Notes under the pieces: generated by a model
The model's input: the letters and a program-made list of their open reading frames with translations, nothing else
Told to the model about the DNA's origin: nothing
The model's database searches: none
Made by a program: the position numbers and the translations under genes
Source of the DNA: Methanococcoides burtonii DSM 6242
GTDB lineage: Archaea; Halobacteriota; Methanosarcinia; Methanosarcinales; Methanosarcinaceae
Direction: 5' to 3'
NCBI RefSeq assembly: GCF_000013725.1
Contig: NC_007955.1
Coordinates: 1,395,579-1,459,578, forward strand
Length of the DNA stretch: 64,000 bases
In this document: one piece after another, positions 27,430-36,860 of the stretch
Numbering within the stretch: position 1 is the stretch's first letter
How the letters are laid out: each line of letters opens with the position of its first letter

Positions 27430-28565
27430 GAACATGCCCCCATAAAGGATGAAAGGTTCATCTGCCTTGAACCATTGATAGAAATGTAAGGTCTTGCACG
27501 GGAAACTACCACACCCACCCGGCAAAGTTCCTGCTCGGAAACTATCGGACGGGCACGCACGATACGGTTAGCACTTATCGGCCCAATTCCGGGAACCATA
27601 AGCAACTCGGACATTTCAGCGGAATTGATATCCACCGGAAAACGATCCGGCTGTGATCGTGCAAGCACTTCCTTTGGGTCAGCATTTGAAAGATAGCCAT
27701 ACTCATCGTAGATCTCATCGAAATCGCTTGACCTGAGACCATAGTCCTTTAAAAGAAAGGACATCTGATACAACCTCTGCTCACGCCATTTAGGTGAAGG
27801 TGAACCATTCTCGAGCGGAGTATCAGGGACAGGGTCAAAGCTCATAAAATAAGGTCTTCGCAATGCATACTTGTCCATGAACCTGTGGACCGTCTTCACG
27901 ACCTCTTTGTCAGACTCAGCGACCGCACCCAACACGAATTGAGTGTCATTTGCACCAACCATTTTCCCCATACCGGAGTATTCACTTCTTTTCTTCTCAA
28001 TGAGGTCCCTTGTCCATTTCAGCCTCTGCAGAACATCGTTCTTATAATCAAAATTCGGACATATCTCTGAATAATTAACGGAATTGGTAGTCTCTGCATT
28101 TACACCAAACTTATCGGCATGGTCTGCGATCTGCTCAAGCAGATATTTCGGAGTGCCAGGCATCACGCGAATATTGATGTAGCCTTTAAACCCCTGACCA
28201 CGCAACAGCTCCACCACCTCTAATTGCTTCTGCGAAGTATACTCTGCATCCCCCATGATGCCAGAAGACAGGAACAGACCGTCGATGGCATTCCTTCTGT
28301 AAAATGACCAGGTGATCTTTGCAATTTCTACGGGTTCAAGAAAGGCTCTTTTAGTCTCACGCTCACAGCGGTTCGGACAATAGGCACACTCCCCTGCACA
28401 GGAATTCGATAACAGTGTCTTATAGAGCTGTATACACCTTCCATCGGGACCAAAAGCATGACAGACAGCACTCTGATTGCAACTGTCATATTTAGTACCT
28501 GCAGAGAGGATCTGCATTCTCTCTGATAAGGTCAGATGATGTTCGTTCTGTCTATAAGCACTCAT
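27426..28565 (-). CDS. Putative DNA modification/repair radical SAM protein
   Basis: A 379-residue radical SAM enzyme. The cluster motif is CAGECAYC (CX3CX2C) in the first quarter, and the barrel spans about 50-290. The C-terminus has a helix-hairpin-helix (LMVPGIGPISANRIVRARP), which suggests DNA binding. It matches the family annotated as putative DNA modification/repair radical SAM protein, distantly like spore photoproduct lyase. I use the ATG at 28565; a TATA-like TTATATATTTAAG stands about 25 bases before it, so the transcript may be leaderless. It leads the three-gene operon with DUF4130 and the MutS-like ATPase. Confidence 0.88.
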   Translation of the reverse strand: MSAYRQNEHHLTLSERMQILSAGTKYDSCNQSAVCHAFGPDGRCIQLYKTLLSNSCAGECAYCPNRCERETKRAFLEPVEIAKITWSFYRRNAIDGLFLSSGIMGDAEYTSQKQLEVVELLRGQGFKGYINIRVMPGTPKYLLEQIADHADKFGVNAETTNSVNYSEICPNFDYKNDVLQRLKWTRDLIEKKRSEYSGMGKMVGANDTQFVLGAVAESDKEVVKTVHRFMDKYALRRPYFMSFDPVPDTPLENGSPSPKWREQRLYQMSFLLKDYGLRSSDFDEIYDEYGYLSNADPKEVLARSQPDRFPVDINSAEMSELLMVPGIGPISANRIVRARPIVSEQELCRVGVVVSRARPYISINGSRQMNLSSFMGACS

Positions 28566-28722
28566 TAGTTGATAAATTGGCACTTAAATATATAACAGAC
28601 AGCCAAGCGAGGTGAAAGTATTATTTAAAAGAATATAGAAGTACTAGCATAATATAAATATAATATTGAATCTGAAAGATAATAATACATCCTTTAAATG
28701 TATGTACGAAAATATATCGGGT

Positions 28723-30081
28723 TTAACTATTCAAAAGTTCTACCCATCTCAAAAATGCAGCTGACATAACCGTATCCCCCAATCCGACCGTAGATATGGG
28801 ATCATCGCAAAGCAAAGTTGGCAAAATACAAACGTTGAGACAACCATATTTCCCGCACAATCCCACTTCTGAACCCATTTGGACAACATCCCCATCCAGA
28901 AGATCTTGAACACTTCCCATCTGCTATAACCCGTATTCACTTCTGGAAAACTTAGTCACGGAACTTTCAATATCGGGTCTATATGGAAGTTTACCTGTCG
29001 CTGCAAAAAATGCAGCACACATAATTCCAAATTCCAGACTTTGCATCTCATGATTACATGAAGAGACCGTATCTCTAAAGACCGATATAATAAAATCACG
29101 AGTATGGACAACCATTTTCTTAAGGCCGGTTGCATGAATACATTTCACACATGCTTCAACTATAACAATTGAATTTATCTCCTGAAATCGTTCTTTTGGA
29201 ATGCCATGTATCTCAAATAACATAGCTATTTCATCCTCGTTCATCCCAATACTGTCCACAATGCCCGAAAGTTCCGTAAATATGAAAACTGCCATCTCAT
29301 AGGTGGAAAAATGTCCAAGCTCAGCATGGACCAGCAGATCCGAATTTAATTCTTTCCATTCCTTTATCAAAAACAGAGCTTTTTCAAACTTCTCAACAGG
29401 ACCAGAACTATCTGGATAACTTGAACGAAGCTGATTAAAACCTGAAACAATAGCACCATTCGCAACTTTCACATATTCAAGACTGTAATCTTCAAAAGCA
29501 GGAGATATATAGAGTTCAGTATTCACATTATCATAAGTAGCAATGAACCGGTTCTCCCTCGGAACAGTGATATTCTTCCCGAAAAGCTCAAAACTAAGCC
29601 CTTCCTTAAAGTCAAAGACAAAATGTACGATCTTTTCTTTAGCACCTTTAAGACTGCTTTTCAGATTATTATCACGTTCTTCTGGAAAGATCACATTCTT
29701 TCCTGATATCAACGGCCTTATCGATCCAACATCCCCCACCGGATTAACGACAACCTCTTCTGCTCCCATCTCAGACATAACGTTTGCCATGATCGCCATA
29801 TTTCCACCAACACGTATCACCGCCCGGTCATAAAAATGGTCCATCAGAAACCTAAAAACGGACACTTCCTGAATGAACCATTCAGCGCCTGTCCCATCCT
29901 GCATGCAGCCAACAAGACCTGCAATGAGATCAGAGATCGAAGTGATAGCGCCCGAAGAACGCTGAAAACTGTCGAATAGAACATCCCCATCCACTAATTC
30001 CAGCAATTCAGCAATATCTTCCCCTGTAATAGAATAAACAGCATCCAAATTCATGTTGTAGCCGCAGAGGAACTTCATCAT
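28723..30081 (-). CDS. ADP-dependent sugar kinase paralogue with in-frame UAG (candidate pyrrolysine)
   Basis: ADP-dependent glucokinase/phosphofructokinase family. The N-terminal NMNLD motif (residues 9-13), the HAE motif near 265 and overall similarity to the adjacent intact kinase are clear. Codon 386 is TAG (28924-28926). The same frame continues 66 codons to TAA and contains ILPTLLCDDPISTVGLGD, aligning with VIPTKVVSEPVATVGIGD of the neighbour. The catalytic Asp of GxGD is therefore residue 436, beyond the amber codon, and termination at UAG would give an inactive kinase. Full length is 452 residues with pyrrolysine. GAGGTAAG precedes two adjacent ATGs (30081, 30078). A decaying paralogue is the alternative. 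Confidence 0.85.
28924..28926 (-). other. In-frame amber codon in the ADP-dependent kinase (putative pyrrolysine site)
   Basis: TAG between SRSEYGL and QMGSVQDLL, with matching frame on both sides. The downstream part includes the conserved GLGD catalytic motif, so readthrough is required for activity. Confidence 0.75.
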
Positions 30082-30087
30082 CTTACC

Positions 30088-31545
30088 TCATTTAAGCTTT
30101 GAAAGAAAACCTGCAAATGCAGCTGCTGAAATGACATCGCCAATGCCAACGGTAGCTACTGGCTCACTAACAACCTTTGTAGGAATAACAATAGCATCAT
30201 ACTGGGGTGTACGAATACAGCCATTCTCGAAATCCTCCATACAGCACATGCCACTATTCACAAGATGGTCCTCCAATCTCCCAAGGTCACCATGTCCTTT
30301 GTCAGAAACAGGAACATCAAGACCTGCAACTGTACTTTCGAGTGAAACGATCTCCCCAAGTAATGCCTGTGAAGCTGCGGTAGTGGAAGCAAACAACAAT
30401 GCTTTACGATGATCGAGAACAGACACAGGACAATCCTTAGCAACAACACAGATGTAAAAGCCAAGAGAATGGACGTGCACCCTTTCAAGTTCCAGCTCTT
30501 TTAAAAGCTTCACCGCACCTTCAAAAAGAGAAACTATCGCATTCTCGCCCTTATTGATGACAGAATATGCAAGCTCTTCATAACCAAGAACGTTCAACGC
30601 ATTTGCGACTTCAACTGTATCAAGCCCCAATGAATGAACGTGCTTTTTTACGATATATTTAAGGATAGATTGTCTGATAAGCTTATTTTGAATGGACGTG
30701 AACTCCACATGTATGCGGATATTCGGATTTCCTTCCTTTAGCCTTTCTATCACATTGACAGCTTTATCAATGTAATCCATATAGGTCGAACCATCCTCAT
30801 ACTTTTCTTTTATCATCTGATAACCGGCAAGTAGCGCACCATCTATATTCGCCTGAAGAGAAGGTATCCGCTCATACAATTCCGGAACCATCTCTATACG
30901 AATCCATTTTGGACGAGAAGAGATGATGAGACGATTGTCCCTTGGCACAATGAAATGTTCTCCTTTAAAATTGACACCCATACCTTTTGAGAATTCAAGT
31001 ATCCAGTTCACCTTAGATTTATTTTGAGGATCATAAGCATCCCTGGGACGAACAAGTCTAAGCTGATCGCCTTCAACAACAGGAAATAAAAGATTGTCCG
31101 AATCTACAAAATATTCGGCCTGTTCCGCGGAAAGCCAGGGGACATACGTTATCACATTTTGTCCGATAGATGCCAGAAGATTAGAGATTATACCTGCCTG
31201 ACCACCCATTCGTGCATTATCAAACCCCAAATGATCAGTAAGCCACTCATGGATATCAGTCGTATTTGTCGGAACCTCTGCAGCTTTTCCATCCCGCATA
31301 GCAATAATAAGTCTTGCCATAAGATCGGAAGGAGAATCGATCTGCCGAGGATATTCAAACAACTTATCTTGGACTTCATTTTGGTCAACCTGAGCCAACA
31401 GCATGGAAATATCTTCCTCACTCACATGTTTGATAGCATCAATGTTACTGTTGTAAGCTACGAACATACCCTTTACATTGTCCAGAGACGAACAAATGTC
31501 ATCATAGGACTCACGATAAACAAATTCCCACTCTCTAATATTCAT
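30088..31545 (-). CDS. pfkC: ADP-dependent phosphofructokinase/glucokinase
   Basis: A 485-residue ADP-dependent kinase of the modified Embden-Meyerhof pathway, phosphorylating fructose 6-phosphate (and often glucose) with ADP. The ribokinase-like motifs are NSNIDAIKH near residues 33-41, HVEF near 300, and TVGIGD with the catalytic Asp at 470. Length matches Methanosarcina enzymes (about 485-490). AAGGTGATCTT precedes the ATG. The second kinase starts 7 bases after its stop, and argJ lies 35 bases upstream, so the kinases may be transcribed with the arginine genes. Confidence 0.93.
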   Translation of the reverse strand: MNIREWEFVYRESYDDICSSLDNVKGMFVAYNSNIDAIKHVSEEDISMLLAQVDQNEVQDKLFEYPRQIDSPSDLMARLIIAMRDGKAAEVPTNTTDIHEWLTDHLGFDNARMGGQAGIISNLLASIGQNVITYVPWLSAEQAEYFVDSDNLLFPVVEGDQLRLVRPRDAYDPQNKSKVNWILEFSKGMGVNFKGEHFIVPRDNRLIISSRPKWIRIEMVPELYERIPSLQANIDGALLAGYQMIKEKYEDGSTYMDYIDKAVNVIERLKEGNPNIRIHVEFTSIQNKLIRQSILKYIVKKHVHSLGLDTVEVANALNVLGYEELAYSVINKGENAIVSLFEGAVKLLKELELERVHVHSLGFYICVVAKDCPVSVLDHRKALLFASTTAASQALLGEIVSLESTVAGLDVPVSDKGHGDLGRLEDHLVNSGMCCMEDFENGCIRTPQYDAIVIPTKVVSEPVATVGIGDVISAAAFAGFLSKLK

Positions 31546-31580
31546 AAGATCACCTTCGATAAAAAAACGTCAAAGCAGTA

Positions 31581-32765
31581 TCATGTAGTATATTCAGAAT
31601 TGATCCTTACATAATCATACGTAAGATCACAACCCCATGCCTTCGCATTTGCACTGCCAAGAGCAAGGCCCACCATGATAATGACTTCCAAACTTCCCAT
31701 GATAGCTTCCAGCTTCTGCAGGTGTTCTTTATCTTCAGAGAGGATCTTACCCCCATCCACAAGATAAACAGTATCCACACCATTAGAAAAAGCAAGAGAT
31801 AGCCTATCCTGCTCCAGTTCAGCACCGGAATATCCTGCTGCTGCAACAACTCTACCCCAATTCGGATCCTTGCCGAAAATAGCAGATTTCACAAGCGGAG
31901 AACGTACAATGGCTTTTGCGACAAGGCGAGCATCCTCCTCAGAGATTGCACCAGTTACCTGTGCTTCGATAAGCCGGGTAGCACCTTCACCGTCCTTTGC
32001 GATCTGTTTTGCAAGGTCTACAAGAACATGCTCAAGTCCTTCCTTAAATTCATTTATATCAGGAGAGATACCGGTAGCTCCCGTAGCTGTAAGAAGCACC
32101 ATATCATTAGTACTTGTGTCCCCATCCACTACGACCATATTGAAGCTTCGGTCAACTGCTTCCCTGAGGCATCCATCAAGTACGTCCGATGAAAGAGCTG
32201 CATCAGTGTAGACAAAACCAAGCATAGTTCCCATGTTAGGCTCAATCATGCCGGAACCCTTTGCGATCCCGCCTATACATACACCACAATCAAGCTCTAT
32301 CGCAGTCATCTTTGGGAACGTATCAGTGGTCATTATGGCCCTTGCAGCATGGCTGTTACCCTGAGGTGATGCTACAAGACCGCTCATCACTTCATCGACA
32401 TTATCACGTATCCAGTCAATATCGAGCTTCCTGCCAATAACACCGGTAGATGCCACTGCGACAAGGTCACTATCGACACCCAGTCTTTCAGAAAGGATAG
32501 AGACCATTTCCCTTGCATCGGCGAGACCTTGCTCACCTGTAAAAGCATTGGCATTTCCACTGTTTGCTATCACCGCTGCCAGTCTGCCATTCTTACCAAG
32601 GGCTTCCCTTGTAACGATCAGTGGAGCAGCTATGACCTTATTCCTGGTAAAAACGCCCGCAGCATTCCCTTCAGCCACGATTATCGCAAGGCCCATTTTT
32701 CCCGGCTTGATACCGAAAGCACGAACTCCTTTTACTGCACATAGGCCGCTATCTTTAGTTTTCAT
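31581..32765 (-). CDS. argJ: Glutamate N-acetyltransferase ArgJ
   Basis: A 394-residue Ntn-type enzyme of the arginine pathway that transfers acetyl from N-acetylornithine to glutamate. The autocleavage site is visible in VDGDTSTNDMVLL (residues about 182-194), where the Thr after the Ala/Asp-rich turn becomes the nucleophile of the beta chain. AVIANSGNANAFTG and the C-terminal FGKDPNWGRVVAAAGYSG match the family. It starts 9 bases after the CBS gene, in the order argC-CBS-argJ. Confidence 0.96.
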   Translation of the reverse strand: MKTKDSGLCAVKGVRAFGIKPGKMGLAIIVAEGNAAGVFTRNKVIAAPLIVTREALGKNGRLAAVIANSGNANAFTGEQGLADAREMVSILSERLGVDSDLVAVASTGVIGRKLDIDWIRDNVDEVMSGLVASPQGNSHAARAIMTTDTFPKMTAIELDCGVCIGGIAKGSGMIEPNMGTMLGFVYTDAALSSDVLDGCLREAVDRSFNMVVVDGDTSTNDMVLLTATGATGISPDINEFKEGLEHVLVDLAKQIAKDGEGATRLIEAQVTGAISEEDARLVAKAIVRSPLVKSAIFGKDPNWGRVVAAAGYSGAELEQDRLSLAFSNGVDTVYLVDGGKILSEDKEHLQKLEAIMGSLEVIIMVGLALGSANAKAWGCDLTYDYVRINSEYTT

Positions 32766-32774
32766 AACATCACT

Positions 32775-33239
32775 TTAAATACCTGCAAGACCGCGAATGA
32801 TGTCACCGCGGGTTATAAGGCCTACAATTTCACCATTATCGACAACAGGAAGTCTGTTAATTTTGTGCCGGCTCATTGATCTGGAAGCGTCCTCCACTGA
32901 ACTTTCCAGACCTATCGTGAACACATCCTTTTCCATTATGTCGCTGACAGGTTTTGAACCAACATCAGAAAGCATCTTTTTGGTATCTTCCCAACCAATG
33001 AGCTCACGTATAGGTATCTCAATTATCTCGAAAGGACTGGGAAGCCAGAGACCACCATGTTCAGGGATGTTAAGCAATTTCAATAGGTCAACTTCGGAAA
33101 CTATCCCTACGACCTTGCCCTCATCAACAACAGGAACACCGCTAATGTTCTTTTTCTTTAACAACTGTGCAGTACTGCTAATAGTATCCTGTGGACTGCA
33201 TACAATGACATTACTGCTCATAATATCTTTTACATTCAT
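32775..33239 (-). CDS. Tandem CBS-domain protein
   Basis: A 154-residue protein made of two CBS domains (about residues 5-58 and 95-150), each with the typical GVPVVDEGKVVGIVSEVDLL or NRLPVVDNGEIVGLITRGDII ending. Such pairs bind adenosyl nucleotides and act as energy or SAM sensors. I use the ATG at 33239, preceded by GGAG at 8 bases; an in-frame TTG lies two codons earlier. It lies between argC and argJ in one operon, so it may sense a nucleotide for arginine synthesis; this is inference. Confidence 0.88.
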   Translation of the reverse strand: MNVKDIMSSNVIVCSPQDTISSTAQLLKKKNISGVPVVDEGKVVGIVSEVDLLKLLNIPEHGGLWLPSPFEIIEIPIRELIGWEDTKKMLSDVGSKPVSDIMEKDVFTIGLESSVEDASRSMSRHKINRLPVVDNGEIVGLITRGDIIRGLAGI

Positions 33240-33259
33240 GATCAAATCTCCTATGTAAT

Positions 33260-34282
33260 TTATGGGGATGTTGCAGCTATACGAAGACCGGTGGTCTCAT
33301 CAAAACCGCACATAAGGTTCATGTTCTGGATCGCCTGACCTGAAGCACCCTTTACCAGATTATCAATTGCTGAAACAACAACGACACGCCCGGTGTTGGC
33401 ATCTACCTCAAACCCAATATCACAGAAGTTTGAGCCCTTTACAGCGCTAAGGGAAGGAATATCATCAACGACCCTCACAAAAGGCTTGTTCTTGTAGAAT
33501 TCGTGATAAAGACCGCGTACATCCTCCAACGACATTTTCTCCTTTGTGAAAAGATGTGCAGTGGTAAGAATACCACGAATGGAAGGAACAACGTGTGGTG
33601 TGAAATTCACATCAGTGAAAGCATTGTCCAACCGGTTCAGTTCCTGAAGAATCTCTTCCCGATGCCTGTGAGTGGTCAGTTTATATGCCTGGACATTTTC
33701 TGCCATGTTAGGATAATGGGACACCATTGTAGGATTTATCCCTGCCCCGGTTATTCCGGATTTGGAATCGAATATGGCCATCTTGAGAAGTTTTGCAGCC
33801 GTAAGAGGAGCAGCTGACAGAATTGCACCTGTGGGATAACATCCCGGATTTGCAACGAAGGACTCATCCTTCACTTCAGGATGGAGTTCTACAAGACCGA
33901 AAACAGCATCCCTTGGGTCAACATGCTCCATATTGTAGACCTGTTCGAAGACACTTGTCTTCAAACGATAATCGGCACTAAGATCGATAACTTTAGTATT
34001 ATCATCAATAAGCTCGGGAACTATGTTCATTGCGGTCCCATGGGGTACAGCTACGAAGACAACATCACATCTACCCCTGATATCTTCAGGAGAAAGGTCC
34101 TCAAATTCAATATCCACCAGTCCGCGCAGATGTTTGTGAGTGTCACTTACCGCTTCACCTGACAAACGGCGTGAAGTAGCCGTTTCAATATTGACATACG
34201 GATGGTTCAAAAGCAGACGCATCAGTTCACCACCGGTATAACCGGAAGCTCCGACAATTCCTGCATTTATCATATCGGTCAT
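33260..34282 (-). CDS. argC: N-acetyl-gamma-glutamyl-phosphate reductase ArgC
   Basis: A 340-residue NADPH-dependent reductase of arginine synthesis. The N-terminal Rossmann motif AGIVGASGYTGGELMRLL, the catalytic Cys in FVANPGCYPTGAIL near residue 145, and the GAVKGSNFCDIG-like segment (SAVKGSNFCDIGF) near 290 identify it. An alternative Met lies three codons in. It is the first gene of argC-CBS-argJ and diverges from the deoxyribosyltransferase gene. Confidence 0.96.
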   Translation of the reverse strand: MTDMINAGIVGASGYTGGELMRLLLNHPYVNIETATSRRLSGEAVSDTHKHLRGLVDIEFEDLSPEDIRGRCDVVFVAVPHGTAMNIVPELIDDNTKVIDLSADYRLKTSVFEQVYNMEHVDPRDAVFGLVELHPEVKDESFVANPGCYPTGAILSAAPLTAAKLLKMAIFDSKSGITGAGINPTMVSHYPNMAENVQAYKLTTHRHREEILQELNRLDNAFTDVNFTPHVVPSIRGILTTAHLFTKEKMSLEDVRGLYHEFYKNKPFVRVVDDIPSLSAVKGSNFCDIGFEVDANTGRVVVVSAIDNLVKGASGQAIQNMNLMCGFDETTGLRIAATSP

Positions 34283-34394
34283 GGTGCTATGTATATTTCC
34301 AATACTAATTAAGCTTGTTATTTTCTAAATAAGAATAATTATCAACCTTGACCAACATTACGTAGAGGGCACTATTAAGACTAAAGGAGATAAA

Positions 34395-34823
34395 ATGAAT
34401 ACTACCAAAAATATATATTTGGCAGCACCACTTTTTTCAGAAGCTGAACAGGATTATAACAGGAAACTGGAAACTGCACTGAAAGATCTAGGATTCGATG
34501 TCTTTGTGCCACAGGAAGATTCCAACGATACAGAAGCAGCAAGGGAAGAGATGGACTCCAACAAGATATTCCAGTTGAACCTTGAAGCAGTTGACAATTG
34601 TGATATAGTGGTAGCAGTCCTTGATGGCGGCAGTGATATTGATTCAGGCACAGCGTGGGAAATAGGGTATGCATATTCTAAGAAGAAGACGATCATCGGC
34701 CTGAAAACCGATTTCAGGACACTGGGACCTGAAGGACTTGTAAATCTCATGATCGGAGAGTCCGCAAATGAGCTAGAAACGAACGTGACCGACCTTCTGA
34801 AGACCATGAAGAAATATAGATGA
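34395..34823 (+). CDS. Nucleoside 2-deoxyribosyltransferase family protein
   Basis: A 142-residue protein of the nucleoside 2-deoxyribosyltransferase fold: IYLAAPLFSEAEQDYNRKL at the N-terminus, then CDIVVAVLDGGSDIDSGTAWEIGYAYS (near 70-95) containing the catalytic Glu. The family exchanges or hydrolyses deoxyribonucleoside glycosidic bonds. AAGGAGATAAA precedes the ATG at ideal spacing. It is a single gene. The exact substrate cannot be told from sequence; a nucleotide-sanitising hydrolase is an alternative. Confidence 0.87.
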   Translation: MNTTKNIYLAAPLFSEAEQDYNRKLETALKDLGFDVFVPQEDSNDTEAAREEMDSNKIFQLNLEAVDNCDIVVAVLDGGSDIDSGTAWEIGYAYSKKKTIIGLKTDFRTLGPEGLVNLMIGESANELETNVTDLLKTMKKYR

Positions 34824-34849
34824 AAGCATTTCTTTCACCTACTCTATTT

Positions 34850-35452
34850 TCACTTACAACAGGAATTGAACTTATTTTCCTCGATATCCCCACGGGGCTC
34901 AACCTCTTTGAATATCTGCCCTTCGAACCAGTACATCTGTGCACCAGTAAGCCATGCATCCTGTGGCAAGCCTGCCTTTAGACAGGTATGGTTTAAAAGA
35001 TCGATAGCATCAAAATCGTTCTCCGGTGCGACCTGCGGAAGCAACAGCCCCTGATACATGCCCATCTTCGCGATCAGACCATGACGACCGATTTCGATGA
35101 CCTCAGGCAACTTATCCGGAAGAACATCGACAAGTTCCGGTTGTGTCAGGACCGTGACCTCTACGATAATATCAGACATCTCGGAAATATCGACCATTGG
35201 AAAACGAGGGTCCCTTGTGGCCGCCGAGATCGCAGAATCGACAATTGCACTTTCCAAAACCGAATCCGCATAAGGATGACCGATACAACCTCGCAGATTG
35301 CCGTTCTTTGTCAGAGTCACGAAAACACCACGCAATTCACCGAACACCTCCGGCAGATCAATGGAATCTGATTGTTCCCCATCTTTCAGAAATGACTCAA
35401 TAGTATTCCTTGCGAGCCTTACGGTCTGTTCCCCTTCAGAAGCACTTAGCAT
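34850..35452 (-). CDS. AMMECR1-domain protein
   Basis: A 200-residue AMMECR1-type protein. The signature LRGCIGHP stands in GNLRGCIGHPYADS near residue 55, and GLLLPQVAPENDFDAIDLLNHTCLKAGLPQDAW fits the conserved C-terminal half. The start is set at the ATG at 35452 with GGGGGTT upstream; the longer frame would overlap pgk by 32 bases. Function is unknown; in archaea the gene often neighbours MEMO and radical SAM genes, which are absent here. Confidence 0.9.
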   Translation of the reverse strand: MLSASEGEQTVRLARNTIESFLKDGEQSDSIDLPEVFGELRGVFVTLTKNGNLRGCIGHPYADSVLESAIVDSAISAATRDPRFPMVDISEMSDIIVEVTVLTQPELVDVLPDKLPEVIEIGRHGLIAKMGMYQGLLLPQVAPENDFDAIDLLNHTCLKAGLPQDAWLTGAQMYWFEGQIFKEVEPRGDIEENKFNSCCK

Positions 35453-35471
35453 AGTAACCCCCACAACGATT

Positions 35472-36713
35472 TCATTCAAATTCCCTATATCTTTTTGCAG
35501 CAACCTTTAAAGCTTCAATGCCAGGCAAGAGGTCCCCGGCAAGATAATCAATACATGCCCCGCCACCTGTGCTTATGTGTGAGAACATCTTCTCATAACC
35601 CATATTACGCACTTCAGCAGTAATGTGGCCACCGCCAGCAATTGAATAACCGGCATTTGTTGCTGCCTTGATGATCTCAGAGGTGCCTATCTCAAAGCCC
35701 TCTATCTCAGAAACGCCCGCAGGACCATTTAAAACAACCGTCTTCGCATTTTCAATCTCGCTTGAATACGCTACAATGGTCTCAAGACCGATATCATTAA
35801 TTGGAAGATTTGACGAAGCCACATCATCGATGTTTGCCTCGATACGTTCTCCATTATCATTAAGAGCAACATCCCTTGGAAAACCGAGCTTACCATCGAA
35901 TCTCTCCAGGATATTTTTCGCCTTATCTATCTGGTCAAGATATCCCTGGGATTCGATGAACTTCATATTAGGTCCACCAATATCAACACCTGATGCAGCA
36001 AGCACGACATTTGCGACCACTCCTGTAACCAGAACCCTGTCAGCACCGCCACTTGAAAGGACATGCTCAGCCACCTTGAGAGAATCATCGACCTTCGCAC
36101 CGCCAAGAACAAATATGCATGGAGATTCAGATCCTTTAAGGCTCACATCAAGAGAAGTTATTTCCCTCTCCATAAGACGACCTGCTCCAGACGGAAGAAC
36201 TCCAGAAAACCCTGTGATCGAAAGATGGGAACGATGGGACACCGCAAATGCATCGTTCAGGAAAATATCGAAAAGCGGAGCAAGTTTTCGCACCATATGA
36301 GTCCCCTGATGTTCATCAACAGGTCTTCTCAAGCTTTCTTCAGAATAGAAACGCACATTCTCCAGAAGGATAACATCCCCCTTTTCCATTGAAGCGATGC
36401 TATCTCTTGCATGGGTACCAAAAATATCATCGATATAGGTAACTTTCCGACCCAGTGAACTGGACATCACATCAGCATGTAGTTGCATAGTAGTGAAATC
36501 GTTCTTTCCTGGTCGGCTCTGGTGAGCTAACAGCACTACCTTCGCATCCTCCAGGTCCATAAGGGTCGGTATATGGCTTTTGATCCTCATATCATCAAGT
36601 ATGCCACCGCCAGGACTCATTGGAGAGTTCAGGTCCACCCTCACAAGAATTGTTCTATCCCCTATATCAAAATCGTCTATCGTGAGAAAATCTTTAGCAG
36701 TCAAGGTATTCAT
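35472..36713 (-). CDS. pgk: Phosphoglycerate kinase
   Basis: A 413-residue glycolytic/gluconeogenic kinase. The N-terminal substrate motif is RTILVRVDLNSPM near 20-32, with HQSRPG, LLENVRFYSEE and NDAFAVSHRSHLS following. The C-terminal ADP/ATP loop ends in AGGGHITAEV and FSHISTGGGACIDYLAG. Length is typical for archaea. The start is the ATG at 36713, one codon after an in-frame GTG. The AMMECR1 gene follows 20 bases downstream. Confidence 0.97.
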   Translation of the reverse strand: MNTLTAKDFLTIDDFDIGDRTILVRVDLNSPMSPGGGILDDMRIKSHIPTLMDLEDAKVVLLAHQSRPGKNDFTTMQLHADVMSSSLGRKVTYIDDIFGTHARDSIASMEKGDVILLENVRFYSEESLRRPVDEHQGTHMVRKLAPLFDIFLNDAFAVSHRSHLSITGFSGVLPSGAGRLMEREITSLDVSLKGSESPCIFVLGGAKVDDSLKVAEHVLSSGGADRVLVTGVVANVVLAASGVDIGGPNMKFIESQGYLDQIDKAKNILERFDGKLGFPRDVALNDNGERIEANIDDVASSNLPINDIGLETIVAYSSEIENAKTVVLNGPAGVSEIEGFEIGTSEIIKAATNAGYSIAGGGHITAEVRNMGYEKMFSHISTGGGACIDYLAGDLLPGIEALKVAAKRYREFE

Positions 36714-36860
36714 CACCGGTAATGCTGATCATATAATCCTGATAATTTGAATTTGCAATTGAAATGAATGATGTGCACGACACTATAAACCAATATATAT
36801 TTATGTATATCCATCTGGATCCCAAAGGATGTTTTCAAAAATATAAAAGAATGAAGAAGA

